A stretch of DNA of 64,000 nucleotides from Chelatococcus sambhunathii (GTDB lineage: Bacteria; Pseudomonadota; Alphaproteobacteria; Rhizobiales; Beijerinckiaceae), in NCBI RefSeq assembly GCF_001418005.1, contig NZ_LIOL01000008.1:1-64000 (forward strand), written 5' to 3'. Position numbers and translations under genes: made by a program. Of the stretch, positions 25,921 through 35,356 are shown one piece after another. The number at the start of each line of letters is the position of its first letter. Position 1 is the first letter of the stretch. Under the pieces are notes generated by a model, which worked only from the letters and a program-made list of their open reading frames with translations, did no database searches and was not told where the DNA came from.

Positions 25921-26139
25921 TTACTGAACGCGGGCGCCCTGGATGGCGGCGTTCGCGCGGTCCTTGTTGTTATCGATCACTGTCTGGATCTGCTTGTCGA
26001 TCATCGTGCGCTGCGCTTCCTTGAGCTGGAAGGCCATCTGGTCCTTCTGGAGCTGCCGCATCTGCGTGCTGAACTGCTCCAGTTCCGAAGCACTCGACGA
26101 CGCGCTCTGGGTTGTCATAGGAGGGGCGCTTATGGTCAT
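25921..26139 (-). CDS. Candidate T3SS needle or pilus subunit (small helical protein)
   Basis: A 72-residue protein without signal peptide. The first ~18 residues are Ser/Thr/Ala-rich; the rest is one long polar helix (LEQFSTQMRQLQKDQMAFQL, QTVIDNNKDRANAAIQGARV). Small size, flexible N-terminus, all-helical body and position as first gene of the sctD-sctV operon behind its own AT-rich leader fit the secreted needle (SctF) or NopA/HrpA-type pilus subunit. No family signature proves it. AAGGA lies 8 bases before the ATG. Confidence 0.6.
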   Translation of the reverse strand: MTISAPPMTTQSASSSASELEQFSTQMRQLQKDQMAFQLKEAQRTMIDKQIQTVIDNNKDRANAAIQGARVQ

Positions 26140-26418
26140 CAGTAAATCCTTTCAATTGTAATATATATCGTCGTGAACAGATTACGTCTCGGCGTTGAGT
26201 GAGAGCTATATATCATTCAATGCGCTCAGCCGAGCGTGTATAGCATAACATCGGATGTGTTCATATCAATAAATACATTGACTGTATTCGTGAATAATGA
26301 ATTCGGAACGGTGTATTGATCGATCGGCGCGGCCGGCGGGCTCGCCCCTGCGGTGCCACGTCGCGCATCGCCGGGCTTTGCCGTCAAGCGACGGCTTGTG
26401 AAACAAGGGTGCCACGCA
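26140..26418. promoter_or_regulatory. AT-rich divergent promoter region of two T3SS units
   Basis: About 280 bases separate the minus-strand 72-residue gene from sctU on the plus strand. The region is markedly AT-rich with several TATAT runs (26158-26167, 26208-26214). It carries TGAATAATGAATTC at 26291-26304, one base different from the motif at 13250, and an overlapping ATTCGTGAAT half-palindrome at 26286-26295. I see no supportable gene in it. Confidence 0.45.
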
Positions 26419-27456
26419 ATGGCCGATTCTTCCGAAGAAAAGGAACTCCCCGCCTCCGACAAGAAGCTTCAGGATGCACGCAAGAAGGGCCAGGTGGCAA
26501 AGGCCGGCGATATCGTATCGGCTGCCATCGTGGCGGGAATCGTGCTGCTCGTGGGTTGGCTCTGGCACGGCTGGGGCGAGCGGCTGCTGGCGCTGACGGA
26601 TGCCATGGTACGGGCCACGACCGCGCCGACCGACCTCTTGCCGGCGCTTATCGAGGCAGGAGCCGCCTGGATCGCGCTGGTGCTGCCGGTGCTGGCAGTC
26701 TCCCTCATTCTGGCCCTGGCGGCGGGCATGGCCGCGACGGGCGGGCCGCTCTTTGCCATGGAAGCGATCAAGCCGAAGCCCGAGACCTTCAGTCCCGCCA
26801 GTGCGCTGAAGCGCATCTTCGGAATGCGGGCATGGATCGAGATCGGCAAGAGCCTCGTCAAGGTGATTGTGCTTGCGGCCGCCTTCGTCTCCGTCGTCCG
26901 GCTGTGGCTCTCGCCGCTGATGGAGATACCGGCCTGCGGCCTTGCCTGTTTCGGCCCGATGCTCGTCGCGATGCTGAAGGCGACGGCCTATGTCGCGGTG
27001 GGTGTGTTCGCCGCCGTCGGCATCGCCGACATCCTCCTGCAGCGCCGCCTTTTCCTGCACGAGATGCGGATGACCAAGACGGAGATGAAGCAGGAGCGCA
27101 AGAACCAGGAGGGCGATCCGCACATGCAGGCCGAGCGGCGGCGTCTGCGGCAGGAGCAGGCGCGCATGCCGGTGCGGCTCGGCCTCGCCGCCACGTCGCT
27201 GGTGGTCACCGACGGCAAGCATCTCATCGGCCTCAGATACACGCCGGAGGAGGGGATCCCGTCCGTCGTCTTCAAGGCCCAGGGCGCGCGGGTCGCCCAG
27301 GCCCTCGAGGAGGCGCAGCAGCGCGGCCTGCGCATCGAGGCCGATGCCGAAGCCGATGTCGTCGCGGGCCTCGCCACCCATGGCCTCGGCGAGCCGCTGC
27401 GGGAAAACCTCTTCCGCCCCGTCGCCATGATGCTCGTCCGCGCCGGCGCGCTATGA
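26419..27456 (+). CDS. sctU: T3SS export switch protein SctU, without the NPTH motif
   Basis: A 345-residue FlhB/SctU-family protein: N-terminal KELPASDKKLQDARKKGQV, four membrane helices, linker helix DILLQRRLFLHEMRMTKTEMKQE with GDPHMQAERRRLRQE, and a cytoplasmic domain. In the family the cytoplasmic domain cuts itself between Asn and Pro of an NPTH loop to switch substrates. Here residues 265-268 read D-G-K-H in the aligned context VVTDGKHLIGLRY, so Asn and Pro are both missing. The surrounding fold residues (IGLRYTPEEGIPSVVFKAQG) are kept. AAGGGTG precedes the ATG at 26419. It lies divergently from the sctD-sctV operon. Confidence 0.93.
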   Translation: MADSSEEKELPASDKKLQDARKKGQVAKAGDIVSAAIVAGIVLLVGWLWHGWGERLLALTDAMVRATTAPTDLLPALIEAGAAWIALVLPVLAVSLILALAAGMAATGGPLFAMEAIKPKPETFSPASALKRIFGMRAWIEIGKSLVKVIVLAAAFVSVVRLWLSPLMEIPACGLACFGPMLVAMLKATAYVAVGVFAAVGIADILLQRRLFLHEMRMTKTEMKQERKNQEGDPHMQAERRRLRQEQARMPVRLGLAATSLVVTDGKHLIGLRYTPEEGIPSVVFKAQGARVAQALEEAQQRGLRIEADAEADVVAGLATHGLGEPLRENLFRPVAMMLVRAGAL

Positions 27457-27790
27457 CCGGCGATTCCGCGGCCCCGCCTGTGGATGACTGGGTTTATTGT
27501 GGACGACCGGCGCGGTGACAGCATCTGCAAGCTGCCCGCCGGGTGCCGCCATGACCCGCGCCCGCATCTGTATGCCAATTGCGCACGGTTGTCGGGCCAG
27601 TCCCGGCGCGAGGGCTCAGCCGCCGACCGGCGCATGCCGGCCGGGTCCGATGCTCCCGCTTCCTGTCAGCAGGTAACAGGCACACCGGGGCGAACGCCGA
27701 GCGGGTCCGCCGCCGATCGGTGATGCATGCCCGGCTGGCACAATCGGGCTGGCAGCAGCCCTTCGGCTGCGACTTCAGCAGGGGATCGCC
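27457..27790. other. Gap between sctU and the secretin gene
   Basis: 334 bases with no gene that I can support; the frames here are short and of poor composition. CCTGT at 27662-27666 and ACAGG at 27676-27680 form an inverted repeat, and GC-rich hairpins are frequent. A promoter for the secretin module probably lies here. Confidence 0.4.
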
Positions 27791-29125
27791 ATGTTTCTGA
27801 ACAGAAGGTGGCAGCGCAAGGACCGGCTTTGCGTCGGCCCGGCGCGCATAGACCGGCAGACGATGACATACGTGGTGCTGCGCCTCGTCATCGTTTCCGG
27901 CGTCTTTCTCGCGATCGCGATCGGTGCACGGGGGCTGCAGGCCGCCCCGTCGCGAACTCTCGACCTCTCCGTCAGCCAGGGACGGATGCTGCAACTTGAC
28001 AGGCCGGCCGCTTCGGTCTTCGTGGCCGATCCGGACATCGCCGACCTCAAGGTCGTCACGCCCAATGCGGTCTACGTCTTCGGCAAGAAACCGGGTGTCA
28101 CCAATCTCATCGCCCTGTCGGCCAACAACGAGCTGCAGGCCGAGGTGAGGCTGCGCGTCGTTGTCGACAGCACCCCGCCGAACGAAGCCGTCGGCGGGCT
28201 TCAGCCGCAGTCGAATGTCGACGTCTCGCTGTTCGGCAAGCGCCTCGTAGCGCGCGGCGACACGGCCTCCGTGGCCGAGGCGATCGATGTCGGCGAGGTG
28301 GCCAACGCCTATTCACCGGACGGGCAGACGCCATACAACAGGACGACCGTCGCCGGATCCCAGCAGGTCAACATCCGCGTCCGCTTCGCCGAGATCTCGC
28401 GCAGCGATCTCACGGTGCTCGGCATCGACTGGAACCTCGCCTTCCGCGCCGGCTTCTTCTCGCTCGGCACGGTCAACAAGGGGAGCGGCGGCTTCGGTTC
28501 CGTCAATGTCGACGTGCTGGTGCAGGCCCTGCAGCGCAACGGCATCATGACCGTGCTGGCCGAGCCCAACCTGACGGCCGTGACGGGGCAGGAGGCGACC
28601 TTCCTCGCAGGCGGGGAGATTCCCATCCCGGTGCCGGGCCAGAACCAGGCGCTCTCCATCAGCTACAAGCCGTTCGGCGTTTCCCTGGCCTTCACGCCGA
28701 TCCTTCTGCAGGAGGACCGCATCGCGCTGCGCGTGCGGCCGGAGGTCAGCACGCTGTCCGCGGCCGGTGCCGTCCAGTTGCGCGGGCTCGAGATTCCCGC
28801 CCTTTCCGTGCGCCGGGCGGAAACGACGGTGGAGGTGGCGAGCGGCCAGACCTTCGCCATCGCCGGCCTCTTCCAGCGCAACCTCGCCCAGTCGCTGGAG
28901 AAGATCCCGATGATCGGCGATCTGCCGGTGCTAGGGGCGCTCTTCCGCTCGCAAAGCTTTCGCCGGGACGAGAGCGAACTCGTCATCCTCATCACGCCCT
29001 ACATCGTGTCCCCGGTGGGCGACAAGCGCCTGGCGACGCCACTCGACAGGCCACGACGGGCGCTTGGCCAGCAGGCCGCTGCGCGGGTGGTCAAGGGGCC
29101 ATCCTCCGGCCTCATCTTCAAGTAA
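27791..29125 (+). CDS. CpaC/RcpA-like (Tad-type) secretin, candidate SctC channel (RhcC2)
   Basis: A 444-residue outer-membrane secretin. After a ~25-residue extension and a signal peptide (residues ~28-51), the Tad-type N-terminal domain is visible (LSVSQGRMLQLDRPAASVFVADPDIADL, YVFGKKPGVTNLIAL). The secretin channel domain follows (QVNIRVRFAEISRSDL, VLAEPNLTAVTGQEATFLAGGEIPIPVPG, GVSLAFTPILL, MIGDLPVLGALFRS, ESELVILITPYIV). It is nearest in pattern to Tad pilus CpaC, yet lies in the T3SS cluster beside sctU. Rhizobial systems use a separate RhcC2 channel, so it probably forms the T3SS outer-membrane pore together with the 13428 protein. An ATG at 27863 is an alternative start. Confidence 0.85.
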   Translation: MFLNRRWQRKDRLCVGPARIDRQTMTYVVLRLVIVSGVFLAIAIGARGLQAAPSRTLDLSVSQGRMLQLDRPAASVFVADPDIADLKVVTPNAVYVFGKKPGVTNLIALSANNELQAEVRLRVVVDSTPPNEAVGGLQPQSNVDVSLFGKRLVARGDTASVAEAIDVGEVANAYSPDGQTPYNRTTVAGSQQVNIRVRFAEISRSDLTVLGIDWNLAFRAGFFSLGTVNKGSGGFGSVNVDVLVQALQRNGIMTVLAEPNLTAVTGQEATFLAGGEIPIPVPGQNQALSISYKPFGVSLAFTPILLQEDRIALRVRPEVSTLSAAGAVQLRGLEIPALSVRRAETTVEVASGQTFAIAGLFQRNLAQSLEKIPMIGDLPVLGALFRSQSFRRDESELVILITPYIVSPVGDKRLATPLDRPRRALGQQAAARVVKGPSSGLIFK

Positions 29126-29140
29126 CGCGGAGAAGGGACC

Positions 29141-29542
29141 ATGACGATGATTGCGCGACACCGCGCTGCCGCCGCGTTGGCAGGCGGCCTTGCCGCAATC
29201 CTGGCGGTTTCCGGCTGCGCGCGGACGCCGCCCGACTATTCGCCGCATTACGGCAATGCGGTCGGACGCGCCGGGCGCTCCGCAGTGACCGTGCCGGTCA
29301 GCGGCCTCGTCCCGGAGGCGTGCATGATTCCGGACCCGACGGCGACAAGCGACCTAGGGCCCTTCCTGCCGCCGGGCTGCGCCAATGCCTACAACCTGAT
29401 GCGCATGTCGGAACGCCAGCGCGATCTCGTCTACGGCCGCCGCATGGGCCGCGCGCCCGGCCTGCCGACCTTCCGCGCAGCACAGCAATACTTGACGGGC
29501 GGTGAGCGCGACCCCGGCAAGAGCGTGTCGGCCGACAAGTGA
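29141..29542 (+). CDS. CpaD-like outer-membrane lipoprotein
   Basis: A 133-residue lipoprotein; the lipobox VSGC places the lipidated cysteine at residue 26. The C-terminal part (FLPPGCANAYNLMRMSERQRDLVYGRRMG) matches the end of CpaD/TadE-cluster lipoproteins, with PPGCA-N and a PRDL-like segment, but the protein is about 60% of CpaD length. It follows the secretin by 15 bases with a strong AGAAGGGA site, so it is probably a pilotin-like or assembly partner of that secretin. It converges on the TPR lipoprotein gene. Confidence 0.7.
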   Translation: MTMIARHRAAAALAGGLAAILAVSGCARTPPDYSPHYGNAVGRAGRSAVTVPVSGLVPEACMIPDPTATSDLGPFLPPGCANAYNLMRMSERQRDLVYGRRMGRAPGLPTFRAAQQYLTGGERDPGKSVSADK

Positions 29543-29560
29543 CGGACCGTCCCTCACGTC

Positions 29561-30373
29561 TCAGATCATCACGGTGCCGAGGGCCGCGCCCTTGGCCCTG
29601 GCATCGCCCGAGGTCGCGATTGTCCTCGCCTGGGACAGCAGCTTGTCGACGTCGCCCTGGCCGAGGTCGCCATGGGCCGTCTTCCGGGCCTCGGCGGCCT
29701 TGCCGGTCAGGCCGAGCACGAGCACCCGGGCGCGGATGTGCCGCTCCTCCGCCGTCGGCTGGGCGACGACCTCGGCGATGAGCGCCTGTGCTTCGACGTC
29801 CCGGCGGGCGAGGGCGGCGACGAGGGCGAGATTGGTCTTGATATCGAGGTCCTGGCCATCGAGCGCGAGGGCCTTGCGATAGGCCGCCTCGGCCTCGGCG
29901 AAACCGCCGGCGAGCGTGTGGGCGACGCCGAGGCGGTTGTAGGCGGCGGCGCTGCCGACCTGGGGCGCCGCCTTGGCGATGAGCGCCAGGGCCTGCGCCG
30001 TCTCACCCTTGCGCAACTTGGCCGAGCCGAGGCCGAGCAGGACCGCGGCATCCGCCGGCTTCAGCCTGAGGGCGGTGGAATAGGCGCGCTCGGCACGTTC
30101 GTTCTCGCCAAGCCCCAAATAGGCGTCGCCGAGGCGGGTGTGGAGCGCGGCATCGTCGCCGGCGATCTCGCCTGCGCGATCGTAGAGCGCGAGCGCGGTC
30201 TGCGTCTCGCCACGTCGGGCGATATCCTCGGCGAGGAAGATGAGGCGTCCGGCCTGCGATGTCTCAGCCGCGATGGTCGCGGCCGCCTGCGTGCCGGGGC
30301 CGGCCGTCATGCAGCCGCCAAGCCAGATCGCGAGGAATGCGGCCGTCGCCGGTGATCCAGGCCCGTGAACCAT
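29561..30373 (-). CDS. TadD-like TPR lipoprotein beside the secretin
   Basis: A 270-residue lipoprotein (lipobox LGGC, cysteine at residue 21) with four to five TPR motifs, e.g. ALALYDRAGEIAGDDAALHTRL, RAERAYSTALRLKPADAAVL, and AEAAYRKALALDGQDLDIK. It resembles TadD of Tad loci, an outer-membrane-associated TPR protein. GGAGGGG precedes the ATG. It lies convergent to the CpaD-like gene, closing the T3SS island with a third Tad-type component. Confidence 0.78.
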   Translation of the reverse strand: MVHGPGSPATAAFLAIWLGGCMTAGPGTQAAATIAAETSQAGRLIFLAEDIARRGETQTALALYDRAGEIAGDDAALHTRLGDAYLGLGENERAERAYSTALRLKPADAAVLLGLGSAKLRKGETAQALALIAKAAPQVGSAAAYNRLGVAHTLAGGFAEAEAAYRKALALDGQDLDIKTNLALVAALARRDVEAQALIAEVVAQPTAEERHIRARVLVLGLTGKAAEARKTAHGDLGQGDVDKLLSQARTIATSGDARAKGAALGTVMI

Positions 30374-30537
30374 GCAGCCCCTCCCACAATCGACACAGGC
30401 GGCGCGTGGCAGCGCCGCACATCAGACGTCGTGTCGATTGCTAGCGGACTGCCCCGCCGGCAGGCGCGGGCGGAGCAGTCGACTTGAAGGCAGCCTGTGC
30501 ACGTGGTGCGGACGGGGTCCGATCGGCAAACGCGCTC

Positions 30538-31548
30538 TCAGGCCTCGCGGACGGCAACGAGGCCCTTCGGCTCACGGGCGACCACGAGCGGGTTGCGCAG
30601 CGGGCGGCCGAAGCCTTCAGCCTCGATCTCGAAGATGTCGCCCTCCTGCGTGCGCACGCCGTCGGCGAAGCTCAGGGTCGCCGTACCGAAGTAGTGAACG
30701 TGCACGTCGCCGGGGACACGGTGCTCGGCATACTTGAAGTGGTGATGCTCGAGGTTGGCGAAGCTGTGCGACATGTTGGCCTCGCCCGTGACGAAGGGCT
30801 TCTCCCACAGCACCGCGCCGTCGCGGCGGATGCGGCTCGTGCCGCGGATGTCGACGGGCGGCGGGCCGATGAGCACCTCGGGGCCGAAGCTGCTCTGGCG
30901 CAGCTTGGAATGGGCGAGGAAGAGGTAGTTCTTGCGCTCCGTGACGTGGTCGGAGAACTCGTTGCCGAGCGCGAAGCCAACGCGCACGGGCGTGCCGTCC
31001 GGGGCGATGACGTAGAGGCCGGCGAGCTCCGGCTCCTCGCCTGCGTCCTCGGCGAAAGCCGGAGAGACGAGCGGGGCACCCGGGGGTACGATGAAGCGGC
31101 CGTTGCCCTTATAGAACCATTCGGGCTGTACACCGACGCTGCCCGCGGCCGGGCGCCCGCCCTCCATCCCCCAACGGAACATCTTCATGGAATCCGTCAG
31201 TGCCGCCTCGTCGGCCTCGACCGTCGCCTTGTGCATCTTGTCGCGCGTGTCGGCGCTGCCGAGATGGGTGAGGCCCGTGCCGGTGACATGACAGCGGGTC
31301 TCGTCCGGATGGTCGATGGGCGGCAGCAGGCGGCGGTCGGCGATGACGGCGTCGTAGTCGACGCTCTTGTCGCCGAGCCGTCTGCGCACGAGGTCGACGA
31401 GTGGCGTGTTCGCCGCCACCGCGTCGAGCGCCAGCGCATAGATGCTCTGCGTATCGTTGAGCACGGCAAGGCGGCGGCCGTCGTCGGACGGCACGCCGAC
31501 GCGCCGCATGCCGGCTTCATCGAAGAACTGAACGAGGCGAAGGGACAT
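30538..31548 (-). CDS. AraD1-like fumarylacetoacetate-hydrolase-family protein
   Basis: A 336-residue protein of the FAH superfamily, AraD1 group, associated with non-phosphorylative breakdown of arabinose-type sugar acids (acting on 2-keto-3-deoxy acids). C-terminal landmarks are GNEFSDHVTERKNYLFLAHSKLRQSSFGPE and YFGTATLSFADGVRTQEGD, which carry the metal ligands. I chose the ATG at 31548, with GGAGGA 6 bases upstream. It is the last gene of a three-gene operon, 17 bases after the dehydratase. Confidence 0.85.
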   Translation of the reverse strand: MSLRLVQFFDEAGMRRVGVPSDDGRRLAVLNDTQSIYALALDAVAANTPLVDLVRRRLGDKSVDYDAVIADRRLLPPIDHPDETRCHVTGTGLTHLGSADTRDKMHKATVEADEAALTDSMKMFRWGMEGGRPAAGSVGVQPEWFYKGNGRFIVPPGAPLVSPAFAEDAGEEPELAGLYVIAPDGTPVRVGFALGNEFSDHVTERKNYLFLAHSKLRQSSFGPEVLIGPPPVDIRGTSRIRRDGAVLWEKPFVTGEANMSHSFANLEHHHFKYAEHRVPGDVHVHYFGTATLSFADGVRTQEGDIFEIEAEGFGRPLRNPLVVAREPKGLVAVREA

Positions 31549-31565
31549 CGGCATTCCTCCCGTCA

Positions 31566-33299
<1,734 letters not shown>

Positions 33300-33327
33300 G
33301 GGGTAAGGGTCCTTTTCCCGGCGTCGA

Positions 33328-34212
33328 TCAGTTGGCGGGGTTGCGGCGCTCGAGCTCGACGAGGAGCCCCGAGTGGTCGAGGTCGCCGGCATTGGCGAGG
33401 AGGCCGCGGAAGAGGTCGGCTGTCGCGGCCGTGAAGGGCGTTGCCGCCAAGCCGAGGCGCTCGGCGGCATCGAGGGCGTTGTCGAGGTCCTTGAGATGCG
33501 TGACGGAGCGGCCCTTGGTGGTGAAGTCGCGCTCCACCATGCGGGCCCCATGCAGGTCGAGCACGCGGCTCTCCGCGAAGCCGCCGCGCAGGGCCTCGCG
33601 CACCTTGGCCGGATCGGCGCCGCCGCGCGCGGCGAGCATCAGCGCCTCGGCCACGGCGCCGATGGTGACGCCGACGATGATCTGGTTGGCGAGCTTGGCG
33701 AGCTGGCCGGCACCATGGGGGCCAACGCGCGTCGCCCGGCCCATGGGTGCGAAGACGCGCGCGATGCGGTCGAAGACCGTTTCGTCGCCGCCCACCATGA
33801 TGGCGAGCGTGCCCTCTTCGGCGCCCACCGTGCCGCCGGACACAGGCGCATCGAGATAGGCGATGCCCTTTTCGGCGAGACGCGCTGCATGGTCCTGTGC
33901 TTCGGCCGGCTTGATCGAGCTCATGTCGATGAGGACGGCACCGGGCCGCATGGCGCCGGCGACGCCCTGGGCGAAGACGACGTCCTCGACGATGGGGCCG
34001 TTCTCCAGCATGGTGATGACGATCTCGGCCTCCGCCGCCGCCGCGGCGGCACTGCCGGCGACACGCGCGCCGAGCGGGGCGAGCGCCTCGGCCTTCTCGC
34101 GTGAGCGGTTCCACAGGACCAGCGGCCAGCCGGCCTCGATCAGGCGGCGCGCTTGGCGCGCGCCCATAAGGCCGAGGCCGAGAAAGGCGACGGTCGGCTT
34201 GGTGTCGGTCAT
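33328..34212 (-). CDS. NAD(P)-dependent 3-hydroxyisobutyrate-dehydrogenase-like protein
   Basis: A 294-residue beta-hydroxyacid dehydrogenase. The Rossmann motif GLGLMGARQARRL is at residues ~13-25, DAPVSGGTVGAEEGTLAIMVGG lies mid-protein (substrate-binding block), and the catalytic-lysine helix is GAGQLAKLANQIIVG. These enzymes oxidise hydroxy acids such as hydroxyisobutyrate, tartronate semialdehyde or related sugar-derived acids. I start at 34212 (AGGA 6 bases upstream). It is first in the operon with the dehydratase and AraD1. Confidence 0.85.
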   Translation of the reverse strand: MTDTKPTVAFLGLGLMGARQARRLIEAGWPLVLWNRSREKAEALAPLGARVAGSAAAAAAEAEIVITMLENGPIVEDVVFAQGVAGAMRPGAVLIDMSSIKPAEAQDHAARLAEKGIAYLDAPVSGGTVGAEEGTLAIMVGGDETVFDRIARVFAPMGRATRVGPHGAGQLAKLANQIIVGVTIGAVAEALMLAARGGADPAKVREALRGGFAESRVLDLHGARMVERDFTTKGRSVTHLKDLDNALDAAERLGLAATPFTAATADLFRGLLANAGDLDHSGLLVELERRNPAN

Positions 34213-34298
34213 CGATCCATCCTCGCACATTCCTCCGATACATCCGGCCGGCTCTGCCAGTTGGCGGCGCAGCTCTTGAGAATGGCTCTAGACGAAAG

Positions 34299-34355
34299 AT
34301 CGATAACCGCCTAATCGCTTTCTTCGATCAATCGATATAAAAATGGATATCGATA
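34299..34355. promoter_or_regulatory. ATCGATA repeats between sugar-acid operon and LysR gene
   Basis: ATCGATA occurs three times: 34299-34305, 34331-34337 and 34349-34355. The last overlaps the first codons of the LysR gene. The 130-base divergent region is AT-richer than its surroundings. Repeats here are a plausible binding region for the adjacent LysR regulator. Confidence 0.4.
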
Positions 34356-35356
34356 TGACGACAGGGGAGCGGGTGACGGTTGCTGCGTTACCAGCGCTGG
34401 AGGCGGCCGTGCGGCGGCTCAAGCTGCGCCAGTTGCAACTGCTCGTCGCGATCGGCGAGTACGGCAACCTGCACCGCGCGGCGGAGGCGGTGCACATCAG
34501 CCAGCCTGCGGCGTCCAAGTTGCTCGCCCAAGTGGAAGAGGCGTTAGGCAGCAGCCTCTTCGAGCGCCTGCCGCGTGGCCTCAGGCCGACCGCGGCTGGC
34601 GACGCGCTGCTGCGCCGGGCGGGCAACATCGTCGCCGAATTGTCGGCAGCGGGCGAGGAACTGGCGGCCATCGCCAGCGGTCGCGGCGGGCGCGTGCGCC
34701 TCGGCTCCATCGTCGGTGCGGTGCCGGGCCTCATCAGCGCCACGGCCGTGTCGCTGCACCGCGCGAGCGACCCGATCGCCCTGTCGCTCGTTCTCGGCAC
34801 GAGCGGCACATTGCTCGCGGCGCTGCGCGAGCGGCGGCTCGACCTCGTCGTCGGGCGCATCCCCGTGACGAGCGAGCGGCACGACCTGTCGTTCGAATTC
34901 CTCGTCGACGAGCGGCAGGTGGTGGTCTGCCGGGCCGATCACCCCATCGCCATGCGGGCGGCGGACCTTGCGTTGCGCGACCTTGACCTGCGCTATCTGA
35001 TGGGCGCGCCCTGGGTGGTGCACCCGCCCGGCAGTGTGCTGCACGCACGTTTCGAGGACATGTTGCGGCGCGCGGGCCTACCCTCGCCGGCGAAGGCGAT
35101 CGAGACCGATTCTGTCGACATCACCATCAACCTGCTGCTGGCGGGCGACTTCCTTGCCGTGCTGCCGCGCAACACGGTGGCGCCCTGGATCGAGCGTGGC
35201 TTTCTCGCTGTTCTGCCGGTGGAGCTGTCGCTCGATCTTGGGGCGGTCGGCATCATCACGCTGATCGACCGTCCCCTGTCACGCGCGGCCGAGCGTGTCG
35301 TCGAGGGCCTGCGGCGCCATGCGCAGGCCGGCGAAGGTCAGCCGAGCGAGCCGTAG
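34343..35356 (+). CDS. LysR-family regulator of the sugar-acid operon
   Basis: A 337-residue LysR regulator. The winged helix is at residues ~25-85 (LKLRQLQLLVAIGEYGNLHRAAEAVHISQPAASKLL), followed by an effector-binding domain (RVRLGSIVGAVPGLIS onward). It is divergent from the dehydrogenase-dehydratase-AraD1 operon, so it probably controls that operon in response to a sugar acid. GbpR/GguR-like regulators have such context, but I cannot assign it firmly. An ATG at 34355 is an alternative start; neither has a good ribosome site. Its end overlaps the convergent aminopeptidase gene by 19 bases. Confidence 0.88.
   Translation: MDIDMTTGERVTVAALPALEAAVRRLKLRQLQLLVAIGEYGNLHRAAEAVHISQPAASKLLAQVEEALGSSLFERLPRGLRPTAAGDALLRRAGNIVAELSAAGEELAAIASGRGGRVRLGSIVGAVPGLISATAVSLHRASDPIALSLVLGTSGTLLAALRERRLDLVVGRIPVTSERHDLSFEFLVDERQVVVCRADHPIAMRAADLALRDLDLRYLMGAPWVVHPPGSVLHARFEDMLRRAGLPSPAKAIETDSVDITINLLLAGDFLAVLPRNTVAPWIERGFLAVLPVELSLDLGAVGIITLIDRPLSRAAERVVEGLRRHAQAGEGQPSEP

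Noticed and set aside
26226-26462. Minus-strand frame in the AT-rich gap reaching into sctU
   Set aside because: Its start lies inside sctU and its tail has no good start of its own; the AT-rich gap is better seen as promoter DNA.
27484-27723. 79-residue plus-strand frame after sctU
   Set aside because: Poor composition and no ribosome site; it looks like chance.
27735-27754. Sigma-54-like TGGCAC...TGGC sequence before the secretin gene
   Set aside because: The GG-GC spacing does not fit the -24/-12 rule.
13171-30537. tts-box type promoters of rhizobial T3SS
   Set aside because: I did not find a sequence that I could match to the known tts box by eye; a profile search would be needed to exclude it.
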